Below, in pieces: positions 35,440 through 44,695 of a stretch of DNA of 64,000 nt; within the stretch, counting starts at the first letter, position 1, and each line of letters opens with the position of its first letter. The DNA is taken from contig NZ_NEGA01000010.1 in NCBI RefSeq assembly GCF_002135315.1, positions 62,001 through 126,000 on the forward strand, read 5' to 3'. Origin of the DNA: Acinetobacter sp. ANC 3903 (GTDB lineage Bacteria > Pseudomonadota > Gammaproteobacteria > Pseudomonadales > Moraxellaceae). The notes beneath the pieces are model-generated. The model saw nothing but the letters and a program-made list of their open reading frames with translations, was not told the DNA's origin and ran no database searches. The position numbers were made by a program, and so were the translations under genes.

Positions 35440-35871
35440 ATGGCTATGTCACAACGATATTCGCACTTTTTGCTGATTGTGCTGCAACTCTGCATTTTAA
35501 TCGCAATCTGGTTTTTAGGCTCAGTCATTCAGCATGCCTTCAATTTGCCAATTTCCGCGGGTGTGATCGGACTATTGCTGTTACTGGCTGCATTGCTGAC
35601 AGGGTTATTTAAACTGCAATGGGTCAAAACTGGTACTGACTTTATTTTGGCAGAACTGGTTTTATTATTTATTCCCTGCGTAGTCGGCCTGGTCAAATAT
35701 AAAAACCTATTTCTCGCTCAAGGCTGGCAACTGATTTTGGCTGTTGTCCTGGGAACCCTGTGCGTGATGGTTATTACTGCATATTCCGTACACCTTGGCT
35801 TTAAAATTGAATCACGTTTAAAGCAGCGTCAGCACAACCAAGAAGCAAGCATGCTTAAACACGGGGAATAA
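35440..35871 (+). CDS. CidA/LrgA-family membrane protein
   Basis: A 143-residue protein with four hydrophobic helices, including LPISAGVIGLLLLLAALLTG and VLLFIPCVVGLVKY, the core pattern of CidA/LrgA (holin-like) proteins. Members modulate murein hydrolase export or transport of fermentation end products such as acetate and pyruvate. I start at ATG 35440. It lies one base ahead of its partner gene and forms an operon. Confidence 0.85.
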   Translation: MAMSQRYSHFLLIVLQLCILIAIWFLGSVIQHAFNLPISAGVIGLLLLLAALLTGLFKLQWVKTGTDFILAELVLLFIPCVVGLVKYKNLFLAQGWQLILAVVLGTLCVMVITAYSVHLGFKIESRLKQRQHNQEASMLKHGE

Positions 35872-35872
35872 T

Positions 35873-36565
35873 ATGAACATGATTGCAATGCTTTGTTTTG
35901 TTCTTACTATTGTGGGATACATCTTGACGAAAAGGCTTTATCGCAAGTTTCCTTATATACTGCTTTCCCCGGCACTTTTTGTGCCTTTTTTGTTGATCAT
36001 TTTCATGGTCGTATTTCATATTTCCTATGACACTTATATGCAAGAAAGTCATTGGATTGTGTGGATGCTGGGTCCGGCAACCGTTGCCTTTGCCATTCCA
36101 ATTTTTGAGTATCGTCAGGTCATTAAACAACATGCCATTTCAATTGGTTTAGGTATTGTGATTGGCATGCTGGCAGGTGTGATGAGTGCTTTTTACCTGG
36201 CTAAACTGTTTCAGTTTGATCAGGAAACATCTTATAGTCTCATGGCACGGTCTATTTCGACCCCCTTTGCGATGGAATTAACTTCACATATAGGCGGTTC
36301 GGTGGAACTGGTCATTTTATTTACCATGATTACAGGCATTGCTGGCGGCGTACTAGCCGATTTCGTACTCTTAAGTTTAAAGCTCAATTCACGTTTTGCC
36401 CAAGGTGCTGCTCTGGGTAATTCGGCACATGGTTTTGGTACCAGTAAGGCCTTCATGCGCCATAAAGAAGAAGGCGTGGTTGCCTGTTTAAGTATGGTAC
36501 TTGCAGGGGTATTTATGGTGTTGTTTGGGCCTACGATTATTTCGATTGTTGTCACTTATTTATAA
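35873..36565 (+). CDS. CidB/LrgB-family membrane protein
   Basis: A 230-residue LrgB-family protein with about seven helices. Conserved blocks are YILLSPALFVPFL, LGPATVAFAIPIFE, SISTPFAMELTSHIGG, TGIAGGVLADFVL and ALGNSAHGFGTSKAF, all typical of the family. It works with the CidA-like protein upstream. In plants and staphylococci the pair transports small acids or modulates autolysis. The LysR gene divergent from the pair is the probable regulator. A hairpin near 36582-36612 may end the operon. Confidence 0.88.
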   Translation: MNMIAMLCFVLTIVGYILTKRLYRKFPYILLSPALFVPFLLIIFMVVFHISYDTYMQESHWIVWMLGPATVAFAIPIFEYRQVIKQHAISIGLGIVIGMLAGVMSAFYLAKLFQFDQETSYSLMARSISTPFAMELTSHIGGSVELVILFTMITGIAGGVLADFVLLSLKLNSRFAQGAALGNSAHGFGTSKAFMRHKEEGVVACLSMVLAGVFMVLFGPTIISIVVTYL

Positions 36566-36614
36566 ATAAAAAGTACAATTAAGGTGGAAGTGATCAGCAT
36601 GATCATTTCCTACT

Positions 36615-37370
36615 TTAGAACCAAGTGAGAGGTAGATAAAAGCTAGCTATAACAAAACTCAAAAGACTAATCGCCTCTGTAATTTCAATTCCTGCCCCTA
36701 CGGTATCTCCAGTAATACCCCCAATGCGCTGCATAAATTTGAATCTTAAATAAAGCACTGTCGCTATAAAACAGACGCTGCTTAAAATACCGGACCAGCC
36801 CCAATATGCGGATGCCATTAAACACAAGCTAATCACAAAAATTGCAGCAGTTTTTGGAATAAATTCTGCCATTGAAGATCCCAAACCTTGGGTACGGACA
36901 TAGCGCGTGCTTAAAAACAAAATCAGTGGCACCAAACGCCCGAGTAGCGGAAATAAAATTAGGGCTGAATAAAGTTGCTGTTCTAACAGCACATAAATGG
37001 CTGACCATTTTAATAAGCACACTATTAGTAGGCTGAGTACACCAATCGGGCCACAACTCGGGTCTTTCATGATGGCTAAGGTACGTTCAGGATCACCAAA
37101 GCCGCCCACCCAGGCATCAGCAGTATCAGCCAGACCATCCAGATGCAAACCACCTGTTAGCCAAATCCAGACCACCAGCAGCAAACTGCTTAATAATATG
37201 ACTGGAATTGCCTGCAAGCTCAGTGCGAGTCCAAACAGGATCAATCCGATCATCAAACCCACGATTGGGTAAAACAGCAAGGATTGCCCGTTTTGCTGTT
37301 TCGTCGGCATCGCTTTGAGTTGTATGGGGAAAGTGGTTAAAAACTGTAGTGCGATCAAAAATGGGGTCAT
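36615..37370 (-). CDS. cobS: Adenosylcobinamide-GDP ribazoletransferase (cobalamin synthase)
   Basis: A 251-residue polytopic membrane enzyme that joins alpha-ribazole to adenosylcobinamide-GDP, the last step of the nucleotide loop of vitamin B12. The catalytic motif HLDGLADTADAWVGG is intact, with ALQFLTTFPI at the N-terminus and GAGIEITEAISLL near the end. Last gene of a five-gene minus-strand operon, separated from cobC by one base. Confidence 0.92.
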   Translation of the reverse strand: MTPFLIALQFLTTFPIQLKAMPTKQQNGQSLLFYPIVGLMIGLILFGLALSLQAIPVILLSSLLLVVWIWLTGGLHLDGLADTADAWVGGFGDPERTLAIMKDPSCGPIGVLSLLIVCLLKWSAIYVLLEQQLYSALILFPLLGRLVPLILFLSTRYVRTQGLGSSMAEFIPKTAAIFVISLCLMASAYWGWSGILSSVCFIATVLYLRFKFMQRIGGITGDTVGAGIEITEAISLLSFVIASFYLPLTWF

Positions 37371-37371
37371 G

Positions 37372-37983
37372 TTATTGCTCCAGATATTGAAGCATTAAAT
37401 TGTCATGCAAAACAAAGTGGTTCAGTTGCCCCAGCTCTGCCGACATTTTCAGAATATTATCCAGCGGCTGATTCATTGCCAGACATTTTAACAGTTTAAT
37501 CACGCCGCCATGGGTGACCACCAGCACATGTTCAAATTGCTTATGCTGCATATAAGTCTGAATTTGCTGTATAGCCTGATTAATTCGCACATGAAACTGC
37601 TGCAGGGTTTCAGCATTGGGCGGGCTAAACTGGGAGGGTTTCTCCCAGAATTGCGCCAGTAATTCCGGTTGGGTTGCATAAATGCTTTGGGTGGTAAGTG
37701 CTTCCCAGTCACCAAAATGCATTTCCTGCAAATTGGTATCCAGGACCACTTCAAGTTTCAGTTTGAGTGCCAATTCATCTGCAAATACACGACAGCGTTG
37801 CAAAGGTGAACTGATTATGGCATCCCAAACCAAGGTGTTAGGATCTTGCTGTAACGCTTGTTCTACTGTCTGATGCATTTGTTGCCAGCCGGATTCGGTC
37901 AATGCATCATCTGTGGAACCTCGCAAAGTATGACTTAAACTGGTTTCACCATGACGGAGCAGATCAATGCGATACATGTTCAT
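37372..37983 (-). CDS. cobC: Alpha-ribazole phosphatase (histidine phosphatase fold)
   Basis: A 203-residue phosphatase with the phosphohistidine motif DLLRHGETSLS (His11), the Arg site in SSPLQRCRVFADEL and the second His in LVVTHGGVIK. In the cobalamin operon it removes the phosphate of alpha-ribazole phosphate or adenosylcobalamin 5'-phosphate. It sits between cobT and cobS. Confidence 0.85.
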   Translation of the reverse strand: MNMYRIDLLRHGETSLSHTLRGSTDDALTESGWQQMHQTVEQALQQDPNTLVWDAIISSPLQRCRVFADELALKLKLEVVLDTNLQEMHFGDWEALTTQSIYATQPELLAQFWEKPSQFSPPNAETLQQFHVRINQAIQQIQTYMQHKQFEHVLVVTHGGVIKLLKCLAMNQPLDNILKMSAELGQLNHFVLHDNLMLQYLEQ

Positions 37984-38001
37984 ATCCTCAATGCAAACAC
38001 A

Positions 38002-39054
38002 TTAAACCTTGTCGCCGATCACTGCCGCTTCAGCAAAAGTCGCCATATTATTATGCAGACTGCAGGCTAATTTGATAATTCCTAAAGCCGCACCGGCACC
38101 ACTGCCTTCTCCCAAACGTAAATTCAGCTTGAGTAAGGGACTGGCTTTCAGTTCCTGCAATAGACGCTGATGCCCATATTCAGCGGATTGATGACCAAAC
38201 AGCATCCATTCACGTACTGCCGAATTTAAACGTACTGCCACCAAAGCCGATGCCGTACTGATGAACCCGTCCACCACCATGGCCAGACCCAGTTGCGCAC
38301 AACGAATATAGGCACCCACCATGGCTGCAACTTCCAGACCACCAACGGCGCATAGTGCCTTGAAGGCATCCTGACCCACATATTGCTGATGCAAAGCCAA
38401 GGCCTGATTAATCACATTTTTTTTATGGTTGAGCTGTTCTGCACGAATGCCGGTACCCACACCGGTCAATTGCTCGGCAGGCTCATTCAGTAAAAAACAG
38501 GCGACAGCAGAAGCGGAACAGGTATTGCCAATGCCCATTTCCCCCGCTACATAAATAGACGCCCCATGCGCTACAGCCTGTTCCACACTTTTTGCACCCA
38601 GCAGCATAGCTTCGGCACATTGCGCTTCGGTCATGGCCGGTTGTTTGGCGAAGTTGGCCGTACCCGGAATAATGCAATGACGTTCGACACCTGCATATTC
38701 ATAGGCATCACCGACAGAGCCACAGTCAATCACTTGCAGTTTGGCATTGTATTCTTTGGCAATCACGCTGATGCAGGCACCGCCACCAGTAAAGTTTTGC
38801 AGCATCTGCCGGGTTACAGCCTGCGGATACGCCGAGATATTTTCTTCCATCACCCCATGGTCACCGGCAAAAATGCTGATCCAGGGATGGTCGATATTGG
38901 GACGAGGATTATTTTGCAAACTGGCAAGTTGAATCGCAACATTTTCCAGTTCGGAAAGTGAACCGGTAGGTTTGGTTAACTGTAATTGACGCTCTGTAGC
39001 CTGTAGTCTGGCTTCTGCACTTGGCGTTTTACACGCATCTAACCACCAGTTCAT
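38002..39054 (-). CDS. cobT: Nicotinate-nucleotide-dimethylbenzimidazole phosphoribosyltransferase
   Basis: A 350-residue CobT that activates the lower-ligand base of cobalamin by making alpha-ribazole phosphate. The catalytic Glu is in RLGEGSGAGAALGII (Glu316), matching the known Glu317. IFAGDHGVMEENISAYPQ and GEMGIGNTCSASA are conserved. The start overlaps the stop of cobU by one base (TAATG on the minus strand), so I use ATG 39054. Confidence 0.93.
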   Translation of the reverse strand: MNWWLDACKTPSAEARLQATERQLQLTKPTGSLSELENVAIQLASLQNNPRPNIDHPWISIFAGDHGVMEENISAYPQAVTRQMLQNFTGGGACISVIAKEYNAKLQVIDCGSVGDAYEYAGVERHCIIPGTANFAKQPAMTEAQCAEAMLLGAKSVEQAVAHGASIYVAGEMGIGNTCSASAVACFLLNEPAEQLTGVGTGIRAEQLNHKKNVINQALALHQQYVGQDAFKALCAVGGLEVAAMVGAYIRCAQLGLAMVVDGFISTASALVAVRLNSAVREWMLFGHQSAEYGHQRLLQELKASPLLKLNLRLGEGSGAGAALGIIKLACSLHNNMATFAEAAVIGDKV

Positions 39055-39572
39055 TATTTCTCTCCTTTTAAAATCATTGGGAAACCTGCCACACAAAAAA
39101 CCACCTTATCGGCAATCTGCCCCAGCTGTTGATGTAAACGGCCAGATTCATCCACAAATTTACGGCTGATCTCGCCCATGGGAACAACTCCCAATCCGGT
39201 TTCATTGCTCACTAAAATGATCTGCGATTGCAACTTAGGCAGCACATCAAGTAATTTTTGACATTCCACGGCTTGCAGACTGTCATCTTCATGCATCAAC
39301 AGATTGCTCATCCATAGCGTCAGGCAATCGACCAGGATCAGCTGATTCGGTGCATCAATTTGCTGCAATCGCTCTGCCAGTGAGTAAGGTTCTTCAATCA
39401 GCTGCCAATGGGCAGGACGTTGGGTTTGATGATGGGCAATTCGCTGCTGCATTTCCGCATCTAAGGCTTGAGCGGTTGCAATATAGCTCACAGCCAGGCC
39501 AGAATCTTGCGCGATTTGTTCCGCCAGACGACTTTTGCCGGAACGGGCACCGCCTAAAATGAGTTGGATCAT
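39054..39572 (-). CDS. cobU: Adenosylcobinamide kinase / guanylyltransferase
   Basis: A 172-residue bifunctional enzyme that phosphorylates adenosylcobinamide and attaches GMP. The P-loop GGARSGKS is at 7-14, the guanylyl-accepting His lies in RIAHHQTQRP (47 or 48), and LVDCLTLWMSNLL and VSNETGLGVVP are conserved. It overlaps both neighbours (4 bases upstream, 1 base downstream). Confidence 0.92.
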   Translation of the reverse strand: MIQLILGGARSGKSRLAEQIAQDSGLAVSYIATAQALDAEMQQRIAHHQTQRPAHWQLIEEPYSLAERLQQIDAPNQLILVDCLTLWMSNLLMHEDDSLQAVECQKLLDVLPKLQSQIILVSNETGLGVVPMGEISRKFVDESGRLHQQLGQIADKVVFCVAGFPMILKGEK

Positions 39573-40180
39573 GCATCACCCAATAAAAATTGATGGTACG
39601 GTGTTAATGGCCCTTGCAAAACCTGGGCATGATATGTCCCAAAAGTTAATTGCCGGGTCTGAAATTCAAATTGCTGCTGTGAAATTTTTTCAATGTGCTC
39701 AAAAACAGCATCACTATTCAAATTCTCTTTATATAAGCCCAAAGTAATATGCGGACAATACTGGAGGGGGGCAATTTCGTCTGAACAGGTATAGAACTGT
39801 TGGCGTATCTCGGCCAAGCTTCCATCAGGATCTTCAATTTCAATAAAAAGCGCACTTTCAAAACTATTTATGTATCCTGTTTTTAATTTAAATGAAGATT
39901 TTTGTGCCGAGCTTAAAGTTTCAATCTGTTGTTGTAATTGCTGCTGGCTAAAATCGTCATCCCAATCAGACTGGTGTGCAGTCAAAAATCCGCAAATAAA
40001 CAAGGTAATATGAAACTGGCGCGTATTGGGCGTATACAGTAGGTCGGAAAAGTGCTGACGTAGGTGGTGTAAATATTGCAGTAATTCAGGCTGCTGTATT
40101 TCCAGATACCAGAGTGAATAATCCATGCGCCCCTTATGCCACTCAGGATAATCCTGTGCAAGCGTGGGTACAACTGGCAT
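39569..40180 (-). CDS. 2H phosphoesterase (LigT-like) at the head of the cobalamin operon
   Basis: A 203-residue protein with two His-x-Thr-Leu motifs, HITLFICG and HITLGLY, the mark of the 2H phosphoesterase superfamily. Members open 2',3'-cyclic nucleotides or related phosphodiesters. Its stop overlaps the start of cobU by 4 bases, so it is translated as part of the cobalamin operon. This is not a standard cobalamin gene, and it may act on a ribazole or nucleotide side product. I use ATG 40180; a GTG at 40198 is an alternative, and no strong ribosome site is seen. Confidence 0.72.
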   Translation of the reverse strand: MPVVPTLAQDYPEWHKGRMDYSLWYLEIQQPELLQYLHHLRQHFSDLLYTPNTRQFHITLFICGFLTAHQSDWDDDFSQQQLQQQIETLSSAQKSSFKLKTGYINSFESALFIEIEDPDGSLAEIRQQFYTCSDEIAPLQYCPHITLGLYKENLNSDAVFEHIEKISQQQFEFQTRQLTFGTYHAQVLQGPLTPYHQFLLGDA

Positions 40181-40388
40181 AGAGGGTTTCAGAAACACGT
40201 AAAATTCACATTAAATTCAATCGGCTTATTTAACCATGAATTTTGCCAGATGAATCAAAGCTTTGGTTTAACAATATTCAGCTTATGCTGAAATTTATTC
40301 AGTTCCTTAACCAAATTCATATTTTATCGCTTTTTTGCAGACATATACTTAGGAGAGTTTATTGCACCCAGTTCATACCGATGAGCCT

Positions 40389-41627
40389 TTAGCCATCTAC
40401 CATATCATTCTGATTCAACAATATTTTCTTCTTGTCCTGCGCAATACCAATCATAGAAAAATAAATCATCAAACCCAGCATTAACAACAGTAAAAAATAA
40501 TAAGGATAACTCTTATGCCACTGATACAAGCCGGTACTCAAAATTGGGCCTAAAACAAAACTAAGGGCCTGGGTTGCGGTACACCAGCTAGCGACTTTGG
40601 CTTGCATAGACTTCGGTGCATCTTTTGCCGCTCCCGTGGTAAATGCAGGAATTAAACACGCGACCGCAATCCCATAAAGAATATAAAGGAACTGGAAAAT
40701 ACGGATATGTTCGGTCTGTACAGAAATAAGAAGTGCTGTGGTCAAGGACAGAATCCCCACCCACAACAAGCGATAGACTGACCATTGCAGATATCTGGAA
40801 ATCAGGCTTTGCATAACCACCAGTGCAATACCCACAATTAAAGAACACTGGGAAAAATATACGGCGCCTTGTGCAATACTCATGTGAAAATAATCCTGGA
40901 TATAAAAACCGGTAGTCAAATTCACAGTCACAATGGCCAGATACAAACTAAAGCCAAGCAGCAACCAGGCAGAACATTGATAAATGGAAAAGTCTGAGTC
41001 TGTATTGGCTGTATTTAGAACATGCTCCTGTTGAGCAGATTGAACCGTGCTGCTACGTTCAAATCCAAACACAATCACCACGCTAATCAAACTTAAAATG
41101 ATTATCGCAGCCCATAACGGAGCCAAGATGCCCCACGCTAACAGTAAAGTCGTTAAAAATGGGCCCACAATCACGCCTACACTATTTAACGCGCCAAATT
41201 TTGACATGGTCTGGCTGCGTTCTTGTTCCTCGACATAACGGGTCATCACATAGGTTTGTAGCGAAATCTGCGGCATAGCCATAAATACCCCCGTTCCTGC
41301 ACGTGCCGCCATGAGCAAGCCAAACAGGCTTATTAACGACACCTGAACCGACAGGCCATAGAGCAATGCGGCAGTGAAAATCCCCCAGGTAATGGTCCAA
41401 TAAAACCAAGGCTGAGCAACTGGTAAATCGAAATTTTATTTTGATTTTTAGAAATATAAATGGCTGCAATCGCCATCAGTAATGCCCCACCCGAGACCAT
41501 GGCACCGCCTTGCAGTTCCGACAACTTTTAACTGGCGAACCAGAGGCGCCAGCAAAGGTAAAATCATCGAAAAACTCGCCCCATTGGCCAGACTTGCCGC
41601 AATGAAAATTTTGTTATTTTTATCCAT
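40389..41627 (-). pseudogene. MFS exporter (siderophore-export type) with two frameshifts
   Basis: Read from ATG 41627, the frame gives an MFS N-terminus (KIFIAASLANGASFSMILPLLAPLVRQL), shifts near 41525 to SELQGGAMVSGGALLMAIAA, and shifts again near 41390 to the long C-terminal frame starting near LLYGLSVQVSL. The three frames join end to end with no loss, giving about 412 residues and 12 helices, the normal MFS length. The two shifts cancel in reading frame. The gene lies beside a TonB-receptor remnant, an arrangement seen at siderophore loci where the MFS protein exports the siderophore or drug. Two sequencing errors are an alternative. Confidence 0.65.
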
Positions 41628-41716
41628 GCCTTATTTTTAATTCCCACTCGCGGTTTGTATTTATAAGAACCAGAGCCAACATACACTAGCTCTTTCATGC
41701 TTTTTCAGAACGAAAT

Positions 41717-42055
41717 TTAGGACTTCACGCTATAGCTCAGGCCATAAGTTCGGCCTTGGATAGGTAACACCAATGCAACAGATTGATTATAAAAAAATTT
41801 ACAGTCAGTATTCCAGACGCTGGAATACCCAACCCCGGGTTCCCAAAGCCCACTTGGGTATTGGCAATCACATCCATTGTGGCAAACCCATTGTTTCAGT
41901 TTGCAGCCGAGCTATATTTAATCGTATCTTGCCGGGCTTTATCAGTACCGCCAATCACCAAAGCTTGTACGCGCAAGATCATATTATTAAATTGTCCAAC
42001 TGCTAGATCGGGTTCTTTTAATGGCATGAAACAAATAGGATTCAGTTTTTTGCCC
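41717..42055 (-). pseudogene. C-terminal remnant of a TonB-dependent outer-membrane receptor
   Basis: The minus strand reads as the last barrel strands of a receptor: FNNMILRVQALVIGGTDKAR, then DTIKYSSAAN, an in-frame TGA, GFATMDVIANTQVGFG and, after a frame change, VALVLPIQGRTYGLSYSV before the stop at 41717. The end GRTYGLSYSVKS is the usual terminal strand. The 5' three quarters of the gene is missing. With the broken MFS gene next to it this looks like a lost siderophore uptake/export locus. Confidence 0.5.
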
Positions 42056-42312
42056 AAGCCACTCTGAGTATTTTTTATTGATTACGGGTATTAGCCAGTG
42101 TTCAACCCAGCGTCCCGTCTGGTATAATCTTATAACTTACATACATTTGATTTTATTTACTATTCACCACGAATTCTGCGGCATCTCACGTAGCACATTA
42201 GGCTCTACAATCGGTTAAATAAGAACCTTTCAAAAAATTTCTAAACTGCTATTGATGATCAATTAAATGAAAATTTTCTCATTTATCATTGAGAAGCCAA
42301 TTAAACTTCTAT

Positions 42313-42339
42313 AAAAAAGCCCTAAATTTCTTTAGGGCT
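42313..42339 (-). terminator. Terminator of the YbaK gene
   Basis: AGCCCTAAA and TTTAGGGCT arms around a TTTC loop, with a U-run on the minus strand, 25 bases past the stop. Confidence 0.85.
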
Positions 42340-42363
42340 GAAGAGAAGTATTGAAGTCGATTT

Positions 42364-42831
42364 TTATACGTCTAGCACATCTACAAATTCTGCGCCCAAG
42401 ACCTGTGCTAAATCTTGTGGTTTTACGCCTATATCCAGGCCTCTTTTGCCGCCACTGACATATATTTTTTGCAGCTGCTGTGCTGAAGTATCGATGACCG
42501 TTTTTAAACGCTTTTTCTGTCCAACCGGGCTAATTCCCCCGACCAAATAGCCTGTCAAGCGTTCGGCATTTTTAGGATCGGCCATCTGCAATTTTTTACA
42601 GCCCACTGCCGCTGCCACTTTCTTTAAATTCAGTTGGTGATTTACCGGTAATACCGCCACAAAATAGTTCTTATCATCGGTCACCAACAGGGTTTTAAAT
42701 ACTTCTTCAACCCTTAGACTCAGTTTTTCGGCTGCTTCCAAACCGAAACTTTTAGCATTGGCATCGTGTTCATATTCATGGATAGAAAATTCAATTTTAT
42801 TTGATTTTAAAACTTTGCAAGCAGGTGTCAT
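42364..42831 (-). CDS. ybaK: Cys-tRNA(Pro)/Cys-tRNA(Cys) deacylase, YbaK/EbsC type
   Basis: A 155-residue YbaK protein that hydrolyses Cys mischarged on tRNA-Pro, a translation quality-control step. The conserved Lys is in [11 protein letters not shown] (Lys46), with [19 protein letters not shown] and the C-terminal [15 protein letters not shown]. It is alone. One copy of the 12-base repeat CTTAGGCTATTT lies 66 bases upstream of the start (42897-42908). Confidence 0.9.
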   Translation of the reverse strand: MTPACKVLKSNKIEFSIHEYEHDANAKSFGLEAAEKLSLRVEEVFKTLLVTDDKNYFVAVLPVNHQLNLKKVAAAVGCKKLQMADPKNAERLTGYLVGGISPVGQKKRLKTVIDTSAQQLQKIYVSGGKRGLDIGVKPQDLAQVLGAEFVDVLDV

Positions 42832-43032
42832 TTTTTGATGATAGTAAAAACGAGTTAAATAAATTATATGCCTTTTAAAAGTGAATGTTTAGTATACTTA
42901 GGCTATTTTTAGATTCATGTTTATCTCTAATCAATCTATAAAAACACTGAAAATCGTTTTAAGACTTATATTTTAAAATCAAATTATAGATGTGGCTAAA
43001 ACCTAATCCTAAAGAAATATTAAGTGCTCTTC

Positions 43033-43200
43033 CTATTTTACCGTCGACCAACTCAGCATTTCTTTAAGAGTCTTGAGGGTGATAGTTGGTCTCTTTCTTC
43101 CTTTAATCGATCTATCTTTAATCAGGACACTTTTACTTAAAAAACCGGTTTTATCCAAGCAATCTTCTATAGCAAGATACTGAGGTTTAAACCAGATTTC
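43033..43200 (-). pseudogene. Unidentified 55-codon coding remnant
   Basis: The minus-strand frame is open for 55 codons between TAA at 43201-43203 and TAG at 43033. It begins EIWFKPQYLAIEDCLDKTG, continues with a very basic segment (KDRSIKGRKRP) and ends MLSWSTVK. There is no start codon near the beginning, so it looks like the 3' piece of a lost gene. No family recognised. Confidence 0.25.
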
Positions 43201-43252
43201 TTAAAAGTGTTATTTTTTAGTTTAAAAAAGTAGATCAGACAATTGATAGAGC

Positions 43253-43279
43253 GCGTGGACATTGCATCCACGCTTTTTT
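43253..43279 (+). terminator. Orphan terminator facing plus
   Basis: GCGTGGA and TCCACGC arms, 7-base loop, then TTTTTT on the plus strand. No intact plus-strand gene ends here, and the minus-strand side has no U-run. It may be left from a deleted gene. Confidence 0.6.
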
Positions 43280-43292
43280 AATTAAATTGAGA

Positions 43293-43757
43293 TTAATGTG
43301 CCAAGTTTCTGAAAATGAGTTTCAAACTATCTAGCATTTTTTCAATTTGTAATGGTGTTAAACCTTCAAAAGATTGATCTAGAACAATGTGACTAAGATC
43401 ATTAATTTTTTGCACCATTTGCTCACCCAAATGAGTTAAAACGACCCGGGTAATTCGTGCGTCATCTTCACAACAATAAGTACGCACTAAGCCTTCATCT
43501 TTTAGACGGTAAATAATTTTTGTCGTGGTCGACATCTTGCAAATTACCATTTCAGATAAATCGGATACACTCGCGTTGGGTTTGGATTTTAAAGCCTGTA
43601 AAATACGACGACGAGAATTATCTAGACCATATTTTTTTAACGCATGATCCACATTCTGCACATATTGAGAATGTACTTGAGTAATCCAGTAGTATGGAAA
43701 ATTATCTAGATTAAACTCAGATGCTGCAGAAAAAAATTTGCTGTATTTAGTTGACAT
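43293..43757 (-). CDS. MarR-family transcriptional regulator
   Basis: A 154-residue MarR protein with the recognition region SVSDLSEMVICKMSTTTKIIYRLKDEGLV and the wing CCEDDARITRVVLTHLG. It carries Cys pairs (YCCEDD) in the wing that could sense oxidants or metals. No partner gene is left intact on either side; the nearest is an arsenite-pump remnant. Target unknown. Confidence 0.85.
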   Translation of the reverse strand: MSTKYSKFFSAASEFNLDNFPYYWITQVHSQYVQNVDHALKKYGLDNSRRRILQALKSKPNASVSDLSEMVICKMSTTTKIIYRLKDEGLVRTYCCEDDARITRVVLTHLGEQMVQKINDLSHIVLDQSFEGLTPLQIEKMLDSLKLIFRNLAH

Positions 43758-44041
43758 GGTTAAAAACCTCTAATTTATTGTTGTAATTGAAATTATTTTT
43801 AAGCATCAGATATTATTCGAAACGGCTTGTTTTAGCAATATATATTAAATTATTTTTATCGCTTATTGAGATTTTGAGCTTCTTATAAATTAAACAGAAA
43901 ATCTACAAAATATGTTCAATGTTGTCTAACAAAATTCGTATAAAATAAAAAACTGGCGTCCTGCCCGGTTTTTTCATACTTGTTAGCTAAGTATGACTCC
44001 TGTCGTACCTCACATTTCTGGTGTAAGAATTATTTTTATTT
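43758..44041. other. Intergenic region upstream of the MarR gene and the ACR3 remnant
   Basis: A 284-base A+T-rich gap. A hairpin at about 43948-43976 (AAAAACtGGC gtcct GCCcGGTTTTTT) looks like a terminator. No coding frame is convincing. Confidence 0.35.
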
Positions 44042-44500
44042 AACCTGGATCCTGTTTATTTAGGTATCCCATTTTTACTTGACTTTTTAACTCGATTGAT
44101 CTTGGTCAAAACAAAGGGATTAGTTTAGTATCAAACGCACTTTATTGCCAAGATTAGTCCGCTTAGCCTTTTTGCCCTATTATTTACAATTGTCGCCATG
44201 TTTAGCCTTAAGGGAGCCGCTGTGGTCAGTTTGCCACTAGACGTGCTTAGAATCGCAATGCCTTTAACTATTTATTTTGTAGTAATGTTCTTTATTAGTT
44301 TCTTTATGAGTAAGTGGATGGGGAATGATTATCCAAAAACTGCTGCCATTTCTTTTACGGCAGCAGGCAATAATTTTGAATTAGCTTTAGCTGTGGCAAT
44401 TGCAACCTTCGGATTGGCCTCACCTGTTGCTTTTACGATAGTCATTGGCCGATTGGTTGAAGTACCTGTTTTAATTGCTTTAGTGAGCGTTTCGCTGTGA
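44042..44500 (+). pseudogene. ACR3-family arsenite efflux pump remnant
   Basis: One continuous frame encodes the C-terminal third of an ACR3 permease: VYLGIPFLLDFLTRLILVKT, then an in-frame TAG (44126-44128) where relatives have Trp, then [20 protein letters not shown] and the long end with [19 protein letters not shown] and [13 protein letters not shown]. The 5' two thirds, including the essential Cys region, is gone. ACR3 normally expels arsenite across the inner membrane. No arsR, arsC or arsH is present. Confidence 0.75.
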
Positions 44501-44623
44501 TTAAGAAAAACGGTTTTTAAACAAGTGTAAATCAAAATAATATTGGTTTGATTTAAAATCAACCTCATACAGCCGAGACCAATTTCACTATACAAATTTA
44601 GTAAAATCAATAAATTGCAATCT

Positions 44624-44656
44624 AAAAAAGTCCTGCTTGAACAGCCGGGCTTTTTT
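44624..44656. terminator. Terminator downstream of the alkane hydroxylase gene
   Basis: AAAAAAG-CC-GCT arms pair with AGC-GG-CTTTTTT around a short loop, 40 bases past the alkM stop on the minus strand; U-run on both strands. Confidence 0.7.
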
Positions 44657-44695
44657 AATGATGTTTTTTATTTCACGACTGTTTTTTAATCTATC

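Larger units (their letters stand above)
42832..43292. other. Intergenic region with a coding remnant and an orphan terminator
   Basis: A 461-base gap. It contains the 12-base repeat copy (42897-42908), a 55-codon minus-strand fragment (43033-43200) and a strong plus-strand terminator (43253-43279) with no intact plus-strand gene before it. I see no other signal. Confidence 0.4.

Noticed and set aside
36232..36555. Minus-strand 107-residue frame opposite the CidB-like gene
   Set aside because: Shadow frame of a conserved membrane protein gene.
40199..40388. Cobalamin riboswitch ahead of the cob operon
   Set aside because: I looked for the B12 box and paired stems on the minus strand and found none. 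The operon probably has another control or none.
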